DNA of 64,000 bases from Sanguinoderma infundibulare (lineage: Eukaryota > Basidiomycota > Agaricomycetes > Polyporales > Polyporaceae). The stretch covers positions 186,001-250,000 of the forward strand of contig JAVLRN010000011.1 in the NCBI GenBank assembly GCA_032821775.1. Reading direction: 5' to 3'. Numbering within the stretch: position 1 is the stretch's first letter; the number at the start of each line of letters is the position of its first letter. The notes beneath the pieces were generated by a model that saw only the letters and a program-made list of their open reading frames with translations, was not told the DNA's origin and searched no databases. Positions 26,950 to 39,308 of this stretch are shown here, in pieces. The position numbers and the translations under genes were made by a program.

Positions 26950-27335
26950 AATACGATGCAGGCTATGCTTGGAGCATGGGCAGACTAAGGCGTGTTCGAG
27001 TACTGGGCTGTGTAATAGGTGCGCTGGAGAGCTGTATCATAGCATTGCGACGATAGTATCATGATGTAGCCTAGAAGTACATGGCATAAGTTACATTTGT
27101 CGCCGCCTGTGCGGCATTACCTGCGGACCGCCTCCGAGCATATTAGCATAACAAACAATCGCCTCAACTCTACCTCGTCGTCACCGGTCGTGTCGGTCGT
27201 GCTTGACGAGCTGTGCTAGTCAATATGTACAGTGTAAACTGAGGGGCATTAGGCACCTCTGAGCAATAAAGATATGGTAATAATGGAGTCATGATGGATG
27301 GGGTATAAAGTGTCAGACGGTTAGAGATCCACGGC
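26950..27335. other. Convergent 3' region, RecQ and disordered protein
   Basis: Nearly 390 bp between two converging genes, expected to hold both 3' UTRs. Nothing else was seen. Confidence 0.5.
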
Positions 27336-29128
27336 TTACGACGTCCGACGCTTGAGCGCGGAGCGCAGGGGGAGCTTGGGAATTAGTCGGTGCTGCACGT
27401 CAATGCGCACGCCTTCCTCGTTCATCCAGCCGGTGTTAGGTTCGGGGTAGTGCTACGCGGACGAAAGCGAGGACGGTCATGTTCGACGCTGCGGCGGAGA
27501 TAGAACACGACGATAACACTCACGGCAAGGTCTGGTGGGAACTCCTGCCCCGGGGCTGGAACTTTGAACTGCCCGTCGTTTGTCCACAGCTGATCGCTGG
27601 ATAGAACACACGAGAGTTTAGTTGACGTGCATCGATGGGCGCGCAACGGCTGAAACACTCACCCTCGGCGGTTGAACCAGCCCTTCCGGCGATGCTCCGG
27701 AAGAATGGGAGAAGGACAGACGAGGTTGTCGTTCCAGCGGACGTTGCGCTTCGGGATCGTGATGAGTGGGCCCGGGCCCGAAATGGCGAAGGGAGGGTTT
27801 CCGTGAGTGGGAGACGGCGCTTGCGCAGCACCTGGAGCGCTGCGTTGCTGAGAGGTGCTTTGCGGGGACGGAGTGCGCGGGTCTCGATGAGGAGGAGCGG
27901 CAGAGGTCAATGTTGTCGGGGTGGGAGCGAAAATGGCAGGAGGAATCGAAGGAGCCTGCGGTCCGGGGAAAGAATTCGCCGGGCCTGTGCGGGTGCTCGT
28001 CGTGCGCGCCAACGCCACCGCGGATGCACTAGCCGCTGATCGCGAAGTTGGAGAGTTGTTCGCTGAAGACGAGGACGGAGGCTCGTTCGTCCTCCGCGGG
28101 AGGCTGCCATCAACCGGCGTAGAAACACCTCCGGAGAGACCTGGAGGAGCGCGCGGATGCGCTGGATCGTCGGTACGTGGACTGTCGTCGCGGTGCTGAG
28201 ACCGTTGGGAAGGGGCCGGCGCAGGACGCGCCATGGGCATGGGCGGATCCCTGGGTGGGGGGAGAAGGGAAGGAGCATCGCGTCTATACGAGTTTGACGG
28301 CACGCGATCAGCAGAGTCCCTCCTGCTCCCAAAAGGCGTCGCACTACGTCCGGGGTAGTAGTTCGACGGGCCAGACCAGGGCGCGCCGAGCATATCGACC
28401 ACCATGGTGTCGGCGTTGGTCTCAGAGACGGCGGTATCGCTGTCGCTGCTGTCGGAGAGGTTGTCGAGTGGAGCAGAGGCGAGGGGGATCGGAGGAACGA
28501 CGCGCGATACAGAAATAGACCTCTGCAGCTGGCTTTGGTGCGTAATAGGTATTACTGGACGTGTGGTGGAAGCTGCGTCGTGTTGAGGACGCGTCGAGGG
28601 AGGGTAGGGAGGAGCAGTGATAGCCAAAGGTGGTGGAACGGAAGCGAGGACATTGGGGTGCGTACCTGGCGCCGGCGCCATCAAAGTACTCTCCAACGTC
28701 TCAGTGCTGCTGCTAGCGCGCGTCGACGAGATCTCCAACGACGCGAAAGTGGCGGTGCGCGGGAAGTGATCGGAATCAGAGCTGGACGAATCCGACGACG
28801 GGGAACTCGCCAACTCGTCATCGTAGGAAGCGGACGTTATGGAGCGTTCGTAGATGTAAATGTCGCTGGTAAGACTGGGGTATATACCATAGCTCTTCTG
28901 CGATTTGGAGAACTTGGTGTCGACAGGCCAGGTCGTGTTCAACGCGGATACCTGGACAATGCGTCGGTCTTGAGTGGGCCCCACTGCCGGCAGCAGCTGC
29001 TTCCTTTCCGAGGAGTCGTGCTGAGGTGGACGATAGCTCTGCTGCCGGCTCCATTGACTACTGCCATTGGAAGACCGGCTCTGTACAGTGGAAGCGTCAA
29101 ATTTAGGGGGAGCAGAAACGGGGGCCAT
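27336..29128 (-). CDS. Disordered conserved fungal protein
   Basis: I do not recognise a named family. The first exon of about 490 codons is rich in Ser, Pro and Thr and mostly disordered. A structured-looking C-terminal segment begins ITIPKRNVRWNDNLVCPSP, then PEHRRKGWFNRRGDQLWTN, and after short introns PPDLAHYPEPNTGWMNEEG and RIDVQHRLIPKLPLRSALKR. The stop is at 27336. The ordered C-terminus suggests a short binding module, and RSALKR resembles a nuclear or PP1-type basic motif, which is only a guess. I chose the ATG at 29128 because no upstream coding sequence joins it. Long plus-strand open frames over this gene are antisense shadows of its GC-rich codons. Confidence 0.75.
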
Positions 29129-29994
29129 CGGTGCAGGCGGGGGTTGGGAGGGGAGCGATGAATTCTTGAAGACGTGGACAGAAAATCCGCGGGGAGCGTT
29201 GGGGAAGAACTAAAGGCCCGTCACTCTCCAGTCTTTAAGTAATAAAACAGTTGGGAGCAACGTACCCTGGAGACGCCGTTATTATTGCGCGTAGATCCTC
29301 TAGGATCGAAGGAAGAGAACATCGTGAGGTGGCAAGGCAAAGCGGCCAGGGCAGCACGGACGAAGCCGCTGCACTTATACCGTGGTCTAGACGATCAGGG
29401 AATCCGCTGTAAACGGGAAGCGTGTTCTCATACACGAGTTGTCCATTTGGCGAACATGCGGGCAATATCTCAGGTTTGGCACGCTTCTGCCGGCCGGTTG
29501 CCAGAAGATCGGTGAGCATGTGAAGTGGAAGATAGGACGCATCTCGCGAGCACACACGCCGAAATGCAATCAACAATACATCGCTATCCCGTTAATGAGA
29601 ACGCTGCAGCAGGTGACGGAAGCCATATATAACTCACCTGGTCCATGAGCGCGGGAAGATGCCAAGCGCAATCCCGACGAACCAGGCATGGACGATCGGA
29701 TCTGTTGGGCAAACAGGGTTTCGGTCAACGTTCTCGACGCCCTCACGAACGGTCGCGTTAGACGATAGGGACCAGTTCAAGTGGTGAACGGAGCGGCAGT
29801 AGAGTAGAGTAGCATGATGCAGCCACGAGGCCGCGGGCCAGCTGAGAGCACTGATCCGGACTCAAGCGCGCAAAGACATGCGGAAGTCGTTCCGTATGCC
29901 TCCTGTCTCGCGCGGTCAGCCGCATATCATCATTAACGAACGCTCTAAGAAATACAGTCGCCTCAGCTAGAACCATACCGCAACCTACAACAGA
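29129..29994. other. Intergenic, nothing recognised
   Basis: About 870 bp between the disordered protein start and the CFT1 stop. It should hold the promoter of the former and the 3' UTR of the latter. No further gene was supported. Confidence 0.5.
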
Positions 29995-32900
29995 TCACCA
30001 TGCGCCGACTAAGGATACCCAGTCCTTGATCACAGTCGTTCGGTCTGTGCCAATCTGCCGGGTGACTTCGTTTTGGCGACCGATGGGCAGCTCCTCGAAT
30101 GTCGCCAGCAGGTTTCCGTCCAGTATCCCCTTGGACAGCGGCCTCGAGACATACTCGTTTCTTACCATGCTGCTCCATGTATTAGTCGCCACGGCCCGGT
30201 CTCGTCCGTTCGGACCACTCACCGGAAAGCCCTGGGGTTAAGGGCCGCCACATGTTGCACAGTGCGTATAAGCTGTCCCTGTAGCAAATAAAGACGTTTG
30301 AACGCGTTTTGGTCCACATAAGTCAACGTGGTCAAGGAACCGTCAACCGAACCTGGAGACTTCTTGTCAAAACGGGGTCCCAACGGACCGAAATGCGAAT
30401 GCTACGCACCGCAAATGAGGCGAGCCTGGGGGATTTCCGGGTCGTCGGCCTTCGGTCGTCGGGCCACAAGCAATGAGCTCCTGTACTCTGTCTGGCCGTG
30501 GAATTCAGTGCGGGGAAGAAGGTGCTGCCCGTCCTTTGACTCGGGGTCAGCCAGCACCTCAGTTCGGGCCGACAGTCGGTAAAAATGCAGGAACGTCCGT
30601 ACCATGAGGATCGTACGCGTAAATCCTAATAATGCTCTCTTCGTCACAAGTCACAATAGACAAGCGACCGTCTGCGAAGAATACGTCAGCTCTCGTGACG
30701 CAGCAGTGGCGCGGGTCCTTCCCGAGGATCACGAGCTTGTACGGGTCCTCCTGCGCACAGGAGCAAACCCAGTCAGCAGACGGCCGCCGCAACCGTGCGC
30801 GGACGACGCACCTGGAACGCGACAAATCAAACGCTCTTCACGGCGTCGCCAATCACCAGCAGGTTCTTGACCGCCGGCAAAGAGGTGACATACACCCCCA
30901 CGTCGAGGAAAGCCACACCGACCAGGCGTTCGTCCAGGTCGAACGCGCGCACGAGGATCTAGCACAGCATGCAGCGTGGGTTTAGAGTTTCCGACGGGGA
31001 GCCCAAATGAAGGTACGACTGATACCACCATACCTGTTGGCCCATGGAAGAGACGAGGTGGCCGTTCATGCCACAAAGGAAGCTGACTGGCCCCTTCGCA
31101 TCGTCGCGACAAAGGAGCTTCAGTCGCCACCAACGCTTGACGCTGTTGCTCGCGTCGGGCACGACTTCGACGATCTCGAAGATGTATACCTGGGACAGAT
31201 TCTGGTCAGCCCTGGAGCCCTCGACTAACAGCGAGGTGAGCTAACCGCCCCCTTGACTGCGAGATCCTCGCCTCGATTGATCGTGGTGCCGACTGCAATG
31301 AAGTCCTTCATTCCGGACTCCGTGCTCATGGTCTCAAGCGGCACGGACGCGACGCAGCTCACGAACTCATTCGCGGCGAACTCATACCTGCAAGCCCCGT
31401 CAGATCCATGTCCGCATCTGCTTACATGTGCGACGCACCCATCCATCGTAATCCAGCCATCGGGTGAAATCAGCTCCGGCGTCGAGGTTTCACAGTAAGG
31501 AATTGAGATGTTCGAGCCTGGGATACCGTCGTCACCAGTTAGTGTCGCGGAGACAAGATACCAGGCACTATATAGGCTTACTATCAGGCTCCCAGATAAT
31601 GTTAGCGTCCTCGTCATATGACGCGAACCGGTTCATGAACGACGAGGCTGCGACGATTAGAGAGGTCGAGGCCTCAAACACGACGTGTGAGTATGGCCGC
31701 GAGCGTGGGACAGAGCGCGCAGGCAGATGGGCGTCCAAGAGGACGCCAGACATCCAATCGACCAGACTGGGGCCCTGAACGTCACATTGGTCAGCCCTGA
31801 ACAGTCAAGGAGCCACATGAGCACACGCACCTCCTCAGAGTAGAGCAAGAAGTCCCCCTTCGACTCCCAAAGCGAACACGTCGTGAAGGCGTGCACAACG
31901 TTGTGGCCGGAGGGGAAGACGCGCACGCCGCCTTTGTCAGTGGATACGATCCAGCATGGCCGATCGCCCGTGAAGAATACTCCAGAAAGCGTCTGGCCTG
32001 GGGCAGGGGAGGTCACGAACGGCAATAAAAGGCGCGAGATGCGCTTCTGCTCGGCCAGTACGGACTTCTGCTCCTCTTCTGTGTGTTGTATATCAAACGC
32101 CTTCGACCTGACCTTAATGAAATTGTCGAGGAGCGTCGAGGATCGGGTTGAGGGCAGAGGGTCCCCGGGCGGAGCCGCTGCGACAGCCTCGTAGATCCCC
32201 AGTTGGCCAGACCGCAGTAGCACCTGATGTGGATCATTGTCAATGCTCCAATGCATGTGGTGGCGACAAACATTACTACGCACAATGGGATGCGGGCGTG
32301 GATGTGACTCTCCCAAAGGGGCGATGACGATTTGGTCAATGTCTAATTCCTGTGGCTTTCTCGGTGGATCCTGTGGCAGCGACAGCGCGGGAGGCTCCAG
32401 CAAGTCGCTAATTACCGGGTCAAGGGTAGCCAAAACAGTCGCGGAGAACGCCAATGTCAGCTTGGGCAGCGTCCAAATCTGCCAAGACCATGATCAGCTG
32501 AGGCCACAAACCTCTTATGAATCACCCTCACCTCGACAACGCCTTGCGGACGAACGAGTACGAGCCAGTGGCTCTTTGTTCCCGCGTTCATCGCGCCTTG
32601 CAGCGTCGACATCGCGACTTCTGCCGGCGCCGCCTCGTTTTAAAACGTTTGGAACAGGCCACTCGAGTGGCCAGCCAGGTACTTCGAGGTCTATTGACGT
32701 GCGTCAGTATGAAGATCAGCGGGCGATCCTGGAAAACACCATCATCACCTTCTCTCCTATGGGCGACATGTCCTTGAGACGGAATTCACCCCGCTCGATC
32801 TGGCCAATGAACAGCCCAATGGTGTCGTCCTCGCGGAGGATGAGTATGAAGGGGTCGCAGATGCTGCACAATGTGATCCTCGGCCTCGCCGTGCTGCCAT

Positions 32901-35568
32901 CGAGATCCTTGATGCTCTGCCGCTCCGTGCCGTCTACCTCACCTTCGTCAATGCCTCCCCTTGCAAAGTGGACACGTACGTACCAGGTTCCAGCACCCTG
33001 ATCACGTTGGTGACATTGAACATCACGTGAAGAACCGCAGTTCCTTGGAAGAACGGCGCAGCACCAAGCGTCACTCCGGGTATTCGCGTCGTGATCGTGA
33101 TGTCAGACTGGGAGGAGCGCGTAGCAATCTGGTGGAGGAACGACCGTCAGCCACTCTCGACGAAATAGCTCCATACTGCACGCACTCGAGACAAGCCTGG
33201 TGAGGGGTTCGCATCCGTGCTGATGATGACAGTATCGTTGTCCGAGTGGAACGAATTGGTCGGTCGCTCAAAGGTCGCACCGCTGGTCTTCACCTGTTGT
33301 CGAATAGGCAACGACCACATGCCGCGACCTCCGCCGATCGCATGCAGCTTACGCTTCGATCGCGTCGGTATGTCCTTCTGGAAGAGGCTGAAGCTGCCCA
33401 GATGTCCTGACCCGGTAGCAGTGATAAGCTCGGGGACCTGTCGATCCTGTTCGGTCGTCAGCAACAAAAGAAATAGACGGAGGTGGACCAGCTCACTCCG
33501 TTTCGAGAGAGTCCGAACACGATGTCGGATATTGGACCATGGGCGGGTATTGCATCGCAAAGCGAGAGGTGGATGACAGTCCGCGTACGGGCCTTGTCAA
33601 TCATACCATTCATCGTGTCATTGGCCGCAAGCTTGTCAGGCACGATGGACGGCCCGTAGAGATCTAAATAATGTGTATTGTAACAGTATACACCGCGCAT
33701 GCACAGCAATACAGCTCACCTTCATCGTCGTTCATCATGTCCATGGCATCCGATGTGTCTACGACGGCGGCAGGCCCGTCCGCCATCTTTACATCCTCTT
33801 CCGGTATCTCCTCTTCTACCTTCGCCGTCTTCAGGAGAACCGATGGGCCGACGATGCTCCCGATGAAGATATGCTCGTCTCCAATCCTTTTCACAACAGA
33901 TGGGACAGTTGTCCTCGCGAGCGCAGAAGACATGGACAGCTTGGACACGGCTCTTCCATCTTGTATGAGCTCGACTGGATACACAGTGCGGTCCTTCAGG
34001 ATGAGAAAGAGCGTTGCGAATATGCTTGTCGACGTCGTTCGCGAGGTCAAGCACGAAGCTAGGGGAGTAAGGGACGTCCCTGGTCTGGCTCGCCTCCTGT
34101 TCCATGATGTCCAGCTCCGCTTGGCTCTGGTAGAATGGCAGGATGGCCAGCGAGTCTTTGGGGAGTGAAAGAGCAGCACATCGAGATAATGGGTCGACGC
34201 GAAACTCTGCCCGAAAGAGAGAGGAGTCGATCGCCATCTATAAGCGAGTCAAGTGGTTAGCCGCGCCCGAATATTACGCTCACAATGTTCGTCAGGAAGG
34301 CGAAGACATAATGGGCACAGAATAGTGAAAAGGGATGACCCGTCACCAGAGGTGGAGACAGCAGAGAAGAAGTCAAGGTCGCGTCCGATATGTCTGGTGA
34401 ATTTGCGAACTCCCCAATCTAGATCACACGGACCTAATTTGCATGTCCGGGATTACCCTCGGTCACGCAAACATATCTCTAGGGTTGTTCGATCCATCCG
34501 GACGTCAACACTGGGAAGCACTCAGAACTCGCTTGACTGAGGGGATGGGCTATGCGAGGCGAGCTGACGAATTCTTCGGATATTGATGCCAAACGGCGTC
34601 GATTCCCCCTAACATCCTCGCGAATTGAATTGTTCGCTGAGGATGATACGATAGGCAGTGGGGTGTAACATGCTGCGAGGACAAGGAGGGTAGAACGGAT
34701 TGCGACTACGCGCATGAGGCATTGGATTCAATCGAAGTATAACCCTTACCCCCATCTCTGGTTGTCCCAACGCGGCTGGTGGCAGCGCAAACAGGGAGAA
34801 TCTGGGGTGTATGCACCCGCAAGGTGAAAAACGGAATGGACTCACCAGCTGCGGAGCTCTTTCGTATGTGTGAATAGAGACCGTAATCACATCGTGAATC
34901 GAGGGCGACCATTCAAGAAGAGCGATCTGCATGCGAAGTAAGGAAACAAGACCAGGAGCGGCATGACTGGACCACGCACCTTCGCATCCTTGAACGACAC
35001 CAGCAGCCTGTCCAACTGATCGTCCAGCGAGTGAATCGTCCGTACTGCTTCGAGACCAGTGACCGTCCCATGCAGTCGATGTTCGCGAATAAGATAGAAA
35101 CGATTGACAGTGGGTGGGTGGGCTGCGTCGTTCACGCCAGCAGACTGAGGACAACATGAGCAGAGGAGGGTCAGCGAACTGATCCCAGCGGCTCGCGCAC
35201 GCAGTCAACGAAGTGGGGCAACGCAGAATGGCATTCGTGGTGGTCTGCGACAACGCAATAAGATCTGGATACGCCGAATTCACCTTGACCGTGCCCATGT
35301 TTACGAAGCCCTCGCCCGACGTGTTCATCTCGACCTCCACTGCTGCGCATCGCTCCTTCTCATCCTCCTTCTGTGCGCACACCGGTGCCGGCTCTTCCCT
35401 CACTTCAAATATCCTGAGGAGACTTGAACGAGCGACGACGACATTGAAGAGCATCCGGCTTGCTTGCGACGAGGGGCCCGCATCGGGTAGCGTGGAGTGT
35501 GTAAATTTGAGGCATGCTGCAAACTCCACGACACTGGCAGGAAGGATTTCCTGGCGGAGCGCATGCAT
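29995..35568 (-). pseudogene. CFT1: CFT1/CPSF160-like gene with internal deletion
   Basis: CPSF160/Cft1 is the large propeller scaffold of the pre-mRNA cleavage and polyadenylation factor. The start MHALRQEILPASVVEFAACL at 35568, an early EHRLHGTVTGLEAV, SRCAALSLPKDSLAILPFYQ, KLHAIGGGRGMWSLP, LISPDGWITMDG, LCRDDAKGPVSFLCGMNGHL and the C-terminal FEELPIGRQNEVTRQIG follow in family order over more than 15 exons. At about 34012, however, DVDKHIRN joins directly to LFLILKDRTVYPVE in another frame. Roughly 150 residues of the first propeller are missing and the frame is lost, with a stop near 33722. One intron (34238-34811) is also unusually long. The gene is essential in yeast, so an intact copy elsewhere or an assembly fault must be considered. 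Divergent from GST5. Confidence 0.8.
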
Positions 35569-36171
35569 GTTGTGTACGCCGTTCTGTTGCTGTTAGTCCG
35601 TCGACGTCCACGACGAGCAGAAGGAGGTGTTGTAAGTACTGGCCGTATACAGCACGTGGCCAACATCTTGCTTGCCTTTGATTGGTCATCAAGAAAGGCA
35701 ACTCAAGCGCCCGACTGAACGTTGGCTCGAACTCAACGCCCACTCGTTTGACAATGCTGATCGCTTATCTAAACAAACTGCATTGTAGCTGGGGGAATGC
35801 GGTCTATTGACCTCTTTTCCGGAATCGGGATAGCAAATAGGTGGTGAGTCCTCTCTAATATCCCGACCCTCGGTATTTGTAACCAGAAACGTCTCTGTCA
35901 TCCAGAGATTTAGGGCCAAGTCAGTCCATTTTTCGGCTTGTAAACTTGTTTCCACAGTCTGGAGGACTGCGATCTGTCAAGCTGAGTTTGTTGGTTGTAG
36001 GCAAATCAGTCTTCTTTCGCAGCCGCACAAGCGGATCCACTGCCAGGAGAATTGGGAATATGCCGGCAAGCGAGCTTCGTGGCTGGTATAAAGCGGGATA
36101 GACAAAGTGACTCAACGGTACTCGCACTTCGACTTCCATCCCTCCATATTCGACACATTTCCACTGAAACC
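35569..36171. promoter_or_regulatory. Shared divergent promoter, CFT1/GST5
   Basis: About 600 bp. It holds TCTAATATCCCGACCCTCGG at 35853-35872 and TATAAAG at 36087-36093, 85 nt before GST5. The whole interval is present inverted at 18363-18997 between GST3 and the captured CFT1 exon, with high identity. Confidence 0.65.
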
Positions 36172-37059
36172 ATGGCTCAGAACGGACAGATCACGTTCTA
36201 CACTCATGCGGTGCGTTGTCGTCCGCGTTCATGGTATGTTGGTCTTAGGTTGACGCAATGCACGTGGATTGTCAGGCCTCCCCCTTCGGCCATCGCGTGC
36301 TAATCGCCCTAAACGAGGCGAACGCGGACTACACGTCCTTCTTCGTCGATCTGCAGGAGAAACCCGAGTGGTACAGCTCGAAGGTCAACACCGTCACCGG
36401 CAAGGTCAGCATTCCCCTCCTCTCTCGGCACCGTTCCATGCCTTGCTCACGCTCAGGCAGGTTCCTGCCCTCAGCTACGGCGGGCCCAAGCACCCGCCCG
36501 AAGAGCCCTCCCCGGAAGCGACGGTGCTCGTCGAGTCCGCCGTCATCCTCGAGTTCCTCGCCGAGACCTTCCCGTCCACGAACCTCCTTCCGCGCGACCC
36601 CATCCTTCGTGCGCAAGCGCGCATCTTCATTTCCGTCGTCGAGGACAAGATCGTCGACGGTATCCGTACGTTCATTTACGCCGGCGGGCCCGCAAGCGGC
36701 CTCCTCGCGGGCTTTGAAGCTCTTCAGGCACGCCTGCCCCCCGCTGGGTTTGCAGTCGGGGAGTGGGGCATCGCGGACATCGCCGCCGGGCCGATGCTCG
36801 CCTGGATCCTGCTGCTGTTGGAGAACGAGATTGGCAAGTATCCCATCAGGGAGGGCAAGAAGACGTTGGAGGCGCTGCGCGAGCCGAAGTATGCGCGGAT
36901 CATGCAGTACGTCGAGGAGGTGCGGGCCCGCCCGAGCGTCCGGGCGACGTCGGACGAGGTGAGCTTTCTGCGAGTTCGGGGCGAGATTGGTTACTGAGTC
37001 GAACGTCGTAGGCCTCGACGCTGGCCTTGAAGAACAACCCTGGCTTTCGACGTGACTAG
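36172..37059 (+). CDS. Glutathione S-transferase, GSTFuA-like (GST5)
   Basis: Intact, four exons, about 245 residues. Exon 1 is MAQNGQITFYTHA. Exon 2 starts ASPFGHRVLIALNEANADY. Exon 3 has VPALSYGG, VESAVILEFLAETFP and VGEWGIADIAAGP. The last exon is ASTLALKNNPGFRRD, stopping at 37059. The Ser of SPF is retained and the next residues are Gly-His instead of Ala/Cys-Gln/His. Its 3' flank (AGGACGTTTTGAGGC) matches that of GST7, so these two share a downstream lineage, while its promoter matches GST3. The divergent partner CFT1 makes this the probable source of the CFT1 fragment at 19 kb. Confidence 0.9.
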
Positions 37060-37422
37060 GACGTTTTGAGGCAAATGCGCGTTCCCGGCACGAACTCAAA
37101 CCATCATGTCTCCGATAAGTTGAAATAACTTCGTACGTGTCACGTATGGATGCATAGGTAGACGACATAACTTGAAGTCATGTTGCGTCTTTGTCAGACT
37201 CGAATAAAGCGGTTAGTCTGAATGACGTTCGCGGACATTTTATTAACGAGTACGATGTCCGAAGACTCAGGAGTCCGGTTTCTGGCCTAGCCTGAGACTT
37301 GAGTACTCGTCCTTGATCGGAGAGGCTCAGGTTAGCGACGCTCGAGGCCTAGGGTAGGCATTGCCTACTTCATCTCACACAGCCTTCGTTACCACAAGGC
37401 ATCTCGACAGTTCAAGTTCGCT

Positions 37423-37570
37423 TTGAGCTCTTCAACCTTGATGAGAGAGCCGACGTTGCTGCCGCATGTTCTCGCTGAGACTCCGATAGTGTTTGTCACG
37501 GCAGTGAGTCGATCTGCCGCTCCATGGCAAGCCACTGCAGATAATGTCTATGGCCATTCGAGCAAGTCGA
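37423..37570 (-). pseudogene. GPN2 N-terminal relic (inverted piece)
   Basis: The minus strand keeps the stretch coding for SLIKLEDAM-like sequence and preceding bases of GPN2, aligned with 21865-22010. It is degraded and in the opposite orientation to the adjacent C-terminal piece, so an extra local inversion happened here. Confidence 0.55.
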
Positions 37571-37789
37571 GCAATCGTAGGGAGAACGAGTCGGAGAGGA
37601 GGAGGAGGACTTGGCGAAGGGCAACCCTGGGGCAACCAACCTGCGAACGCCTGCGACTGCCGCAACTTGAAGTTGAAAGCTTGAACTTCCGCTCCGTCCC
37701 CCGGCACGTGCGGCCCGGCGGAAACAAACAGCGAGAACTGCACCATCTTCCTCACCGCAACAGGGCGCCGACGCTATGAGCAAATTTCG

Positions 37790-38829
37790 ACTGGATCTGT
37801 ACAACGGGATTCTCAGGCTGTACGATTGACGAAGAGTGGTTTCTGGGTATGTTCACCTTCCATACATTATGAATGTCCTGCTGACCAAGGCCCTCGGTAG
37901 GCCAGTTAGCGGCGCGCACCACGTCACGGACGCATCCAAGCATGTCTCCGTTCTCATGCTGTCGCTGGGCGCCATGCTGTACCTCGGGCTGCCCTGTCGA
38001 AGATCGACCTGATCCGGCGGTACGGCAATCCTCGTGAGTGCACGCTACCCTCTTGAAGCGTATCTCTCCCATCTCCATCTATCCCCGAACGTAATGTCCG
38101 TACTGCGCGACCACGTTATCTCCCCAGAGTTTAATCTCGACTTCTACACCGAAGTCCAAGACGTCTCGTGCCTTGAGAACCTTCTCTCTCAGCAGTCTCC
38201 GCGATATGCGGCGTTGAATGTGGCGATATGTTCCCTGATCGAAGATTTCGGCCTTGTGGGTTTCGAGACCCTTGCCGTTGAGGTGCGTTCCAGCATTCCC
38301 CATACTCCGGATTTCGAACGGCTTCGGAATTTTCTCTCGGACCCGAGCTTCACTTCTATGCTAGCGGACCTTCGTTGCGTAGTCAGGCTATTCAGTTCGC
38401 CCCCATCCCCCATCCCATCTCAGCTCGTACTTTGGGGACGCACGGCTAACGCCAGTTTTCGTCTATAACAGGACAGAGTCGATGCTGCACCTCACGCGCG
38501 TCGTCGACAAGGCAACAGGCTGCGTCTTCGTTCCTCCGGCTGGCGTGGAACAGCCCTCGGACACGGTCGACGCCTCGGACAAGCCGACGTCGCAGCGCCC
38601 GAACATGTACGCCCTCATGACATCTGCGGCTGGCCCCATCCATGGCCCGCGCCCGGACGTGCACGACGTGCAGGAGCGCTGGATTGACGCGAAGGAGGAC
38701 CATGACGTGTGGGAGAAGGCACCATGGCGGAGGGAGGGGCAACTTGTGCAAGAAGAGGCAGCGAGGCAAAGACAGAAGAGTGGGATCCGTGAAGGGACTT
38801 GGAGCGCGCAGGTTGGCAAGGAAGGTTAG
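37790..38829 (+). pseudogene. GPN2 C-terminal relic upstream of GST6
   Basis: This plus-strand copy covers VTDASKHVSVLMLSL, a damaged LSKIDLIRRYGN (G4), FNLDFYTEVQDVSCLENLLS, AICSLIEDFGLVGFETLAVE and the final exon from MLHLTRVVDKATG to KEG. It lacks Walker A and the GPN loop, has a two-base loss around LPCRRST and altered splice sites (CCCCAGAG). The last exon is nearly identical to GPN2, so the duplication is recent, but the copy is not functional. It is the passenger part of the GPN2-GST unit. Confidence 0.85.
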
Positions 38830-39016
38830 AAGTTGCCATGCCGGTATGTCTGCAGTGTATCTTACTGTGTCTGTTTAACGCGTATGAAGGATCAGAAGCC
38901 CAAGGCTTGACTCGTACAGTCGTGTACTCGACCACAGTGAGAACAAAAATGACGAGTTACATACTATGTCTCTTGCCACTTGTCTCGGCATCACAGAATG
39001 GATTTCAACTGTCCTT

Positions 39017-39036
39017 TCTAATATCCCGACCGTCGG
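39017..39036 (+). promoter_or_regulatory. Conserved upstream block of GST6
   Basis: TCTAATATCCCGACCGTCGG, about 290 nt before GST6. It matches blocks upstream of GST3, GST4, GST5 and GST8. Confidence 0.4.
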
Positions 39037-39234
39037 CGACTGTGATACGCAATTTCTCCGTCATCCAGTGTTGGGTTCAATACCAATAATACAGGCGTCT
39101 AGAGCCGAGTGAGTCAATTCTTCGGTCCTCCATGTCATGGCGAACTGCGATCTGTTCACATGTGTACATTATCTGTCAGAATTCGCAGCCGTGCAAGCGC
39201 ATTCACTCTGCCGACAGACGTGCTCCATGGCTCG

Positions 39235-39240
39235 TATAAA
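39235..39240 (+). promoter_or_regulatory. TATA box of GST6
   Basis: CGTATAAAGC, 74 nt before the start codon. Confidence 0.6.
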
Positions 39241-39308
39241 GCGTCGAAGACGAAACCACTAAAGGGCACTACCATCCCCAAGACTTGTCACCTATCTCCA
39301 CAGAAACC

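Noticed and set aside
28535..29161. 208-codon plus-strand frame
   Set aside because: Antisense of the Ser/Pro-rich exon at 27.3-29.1 kb.
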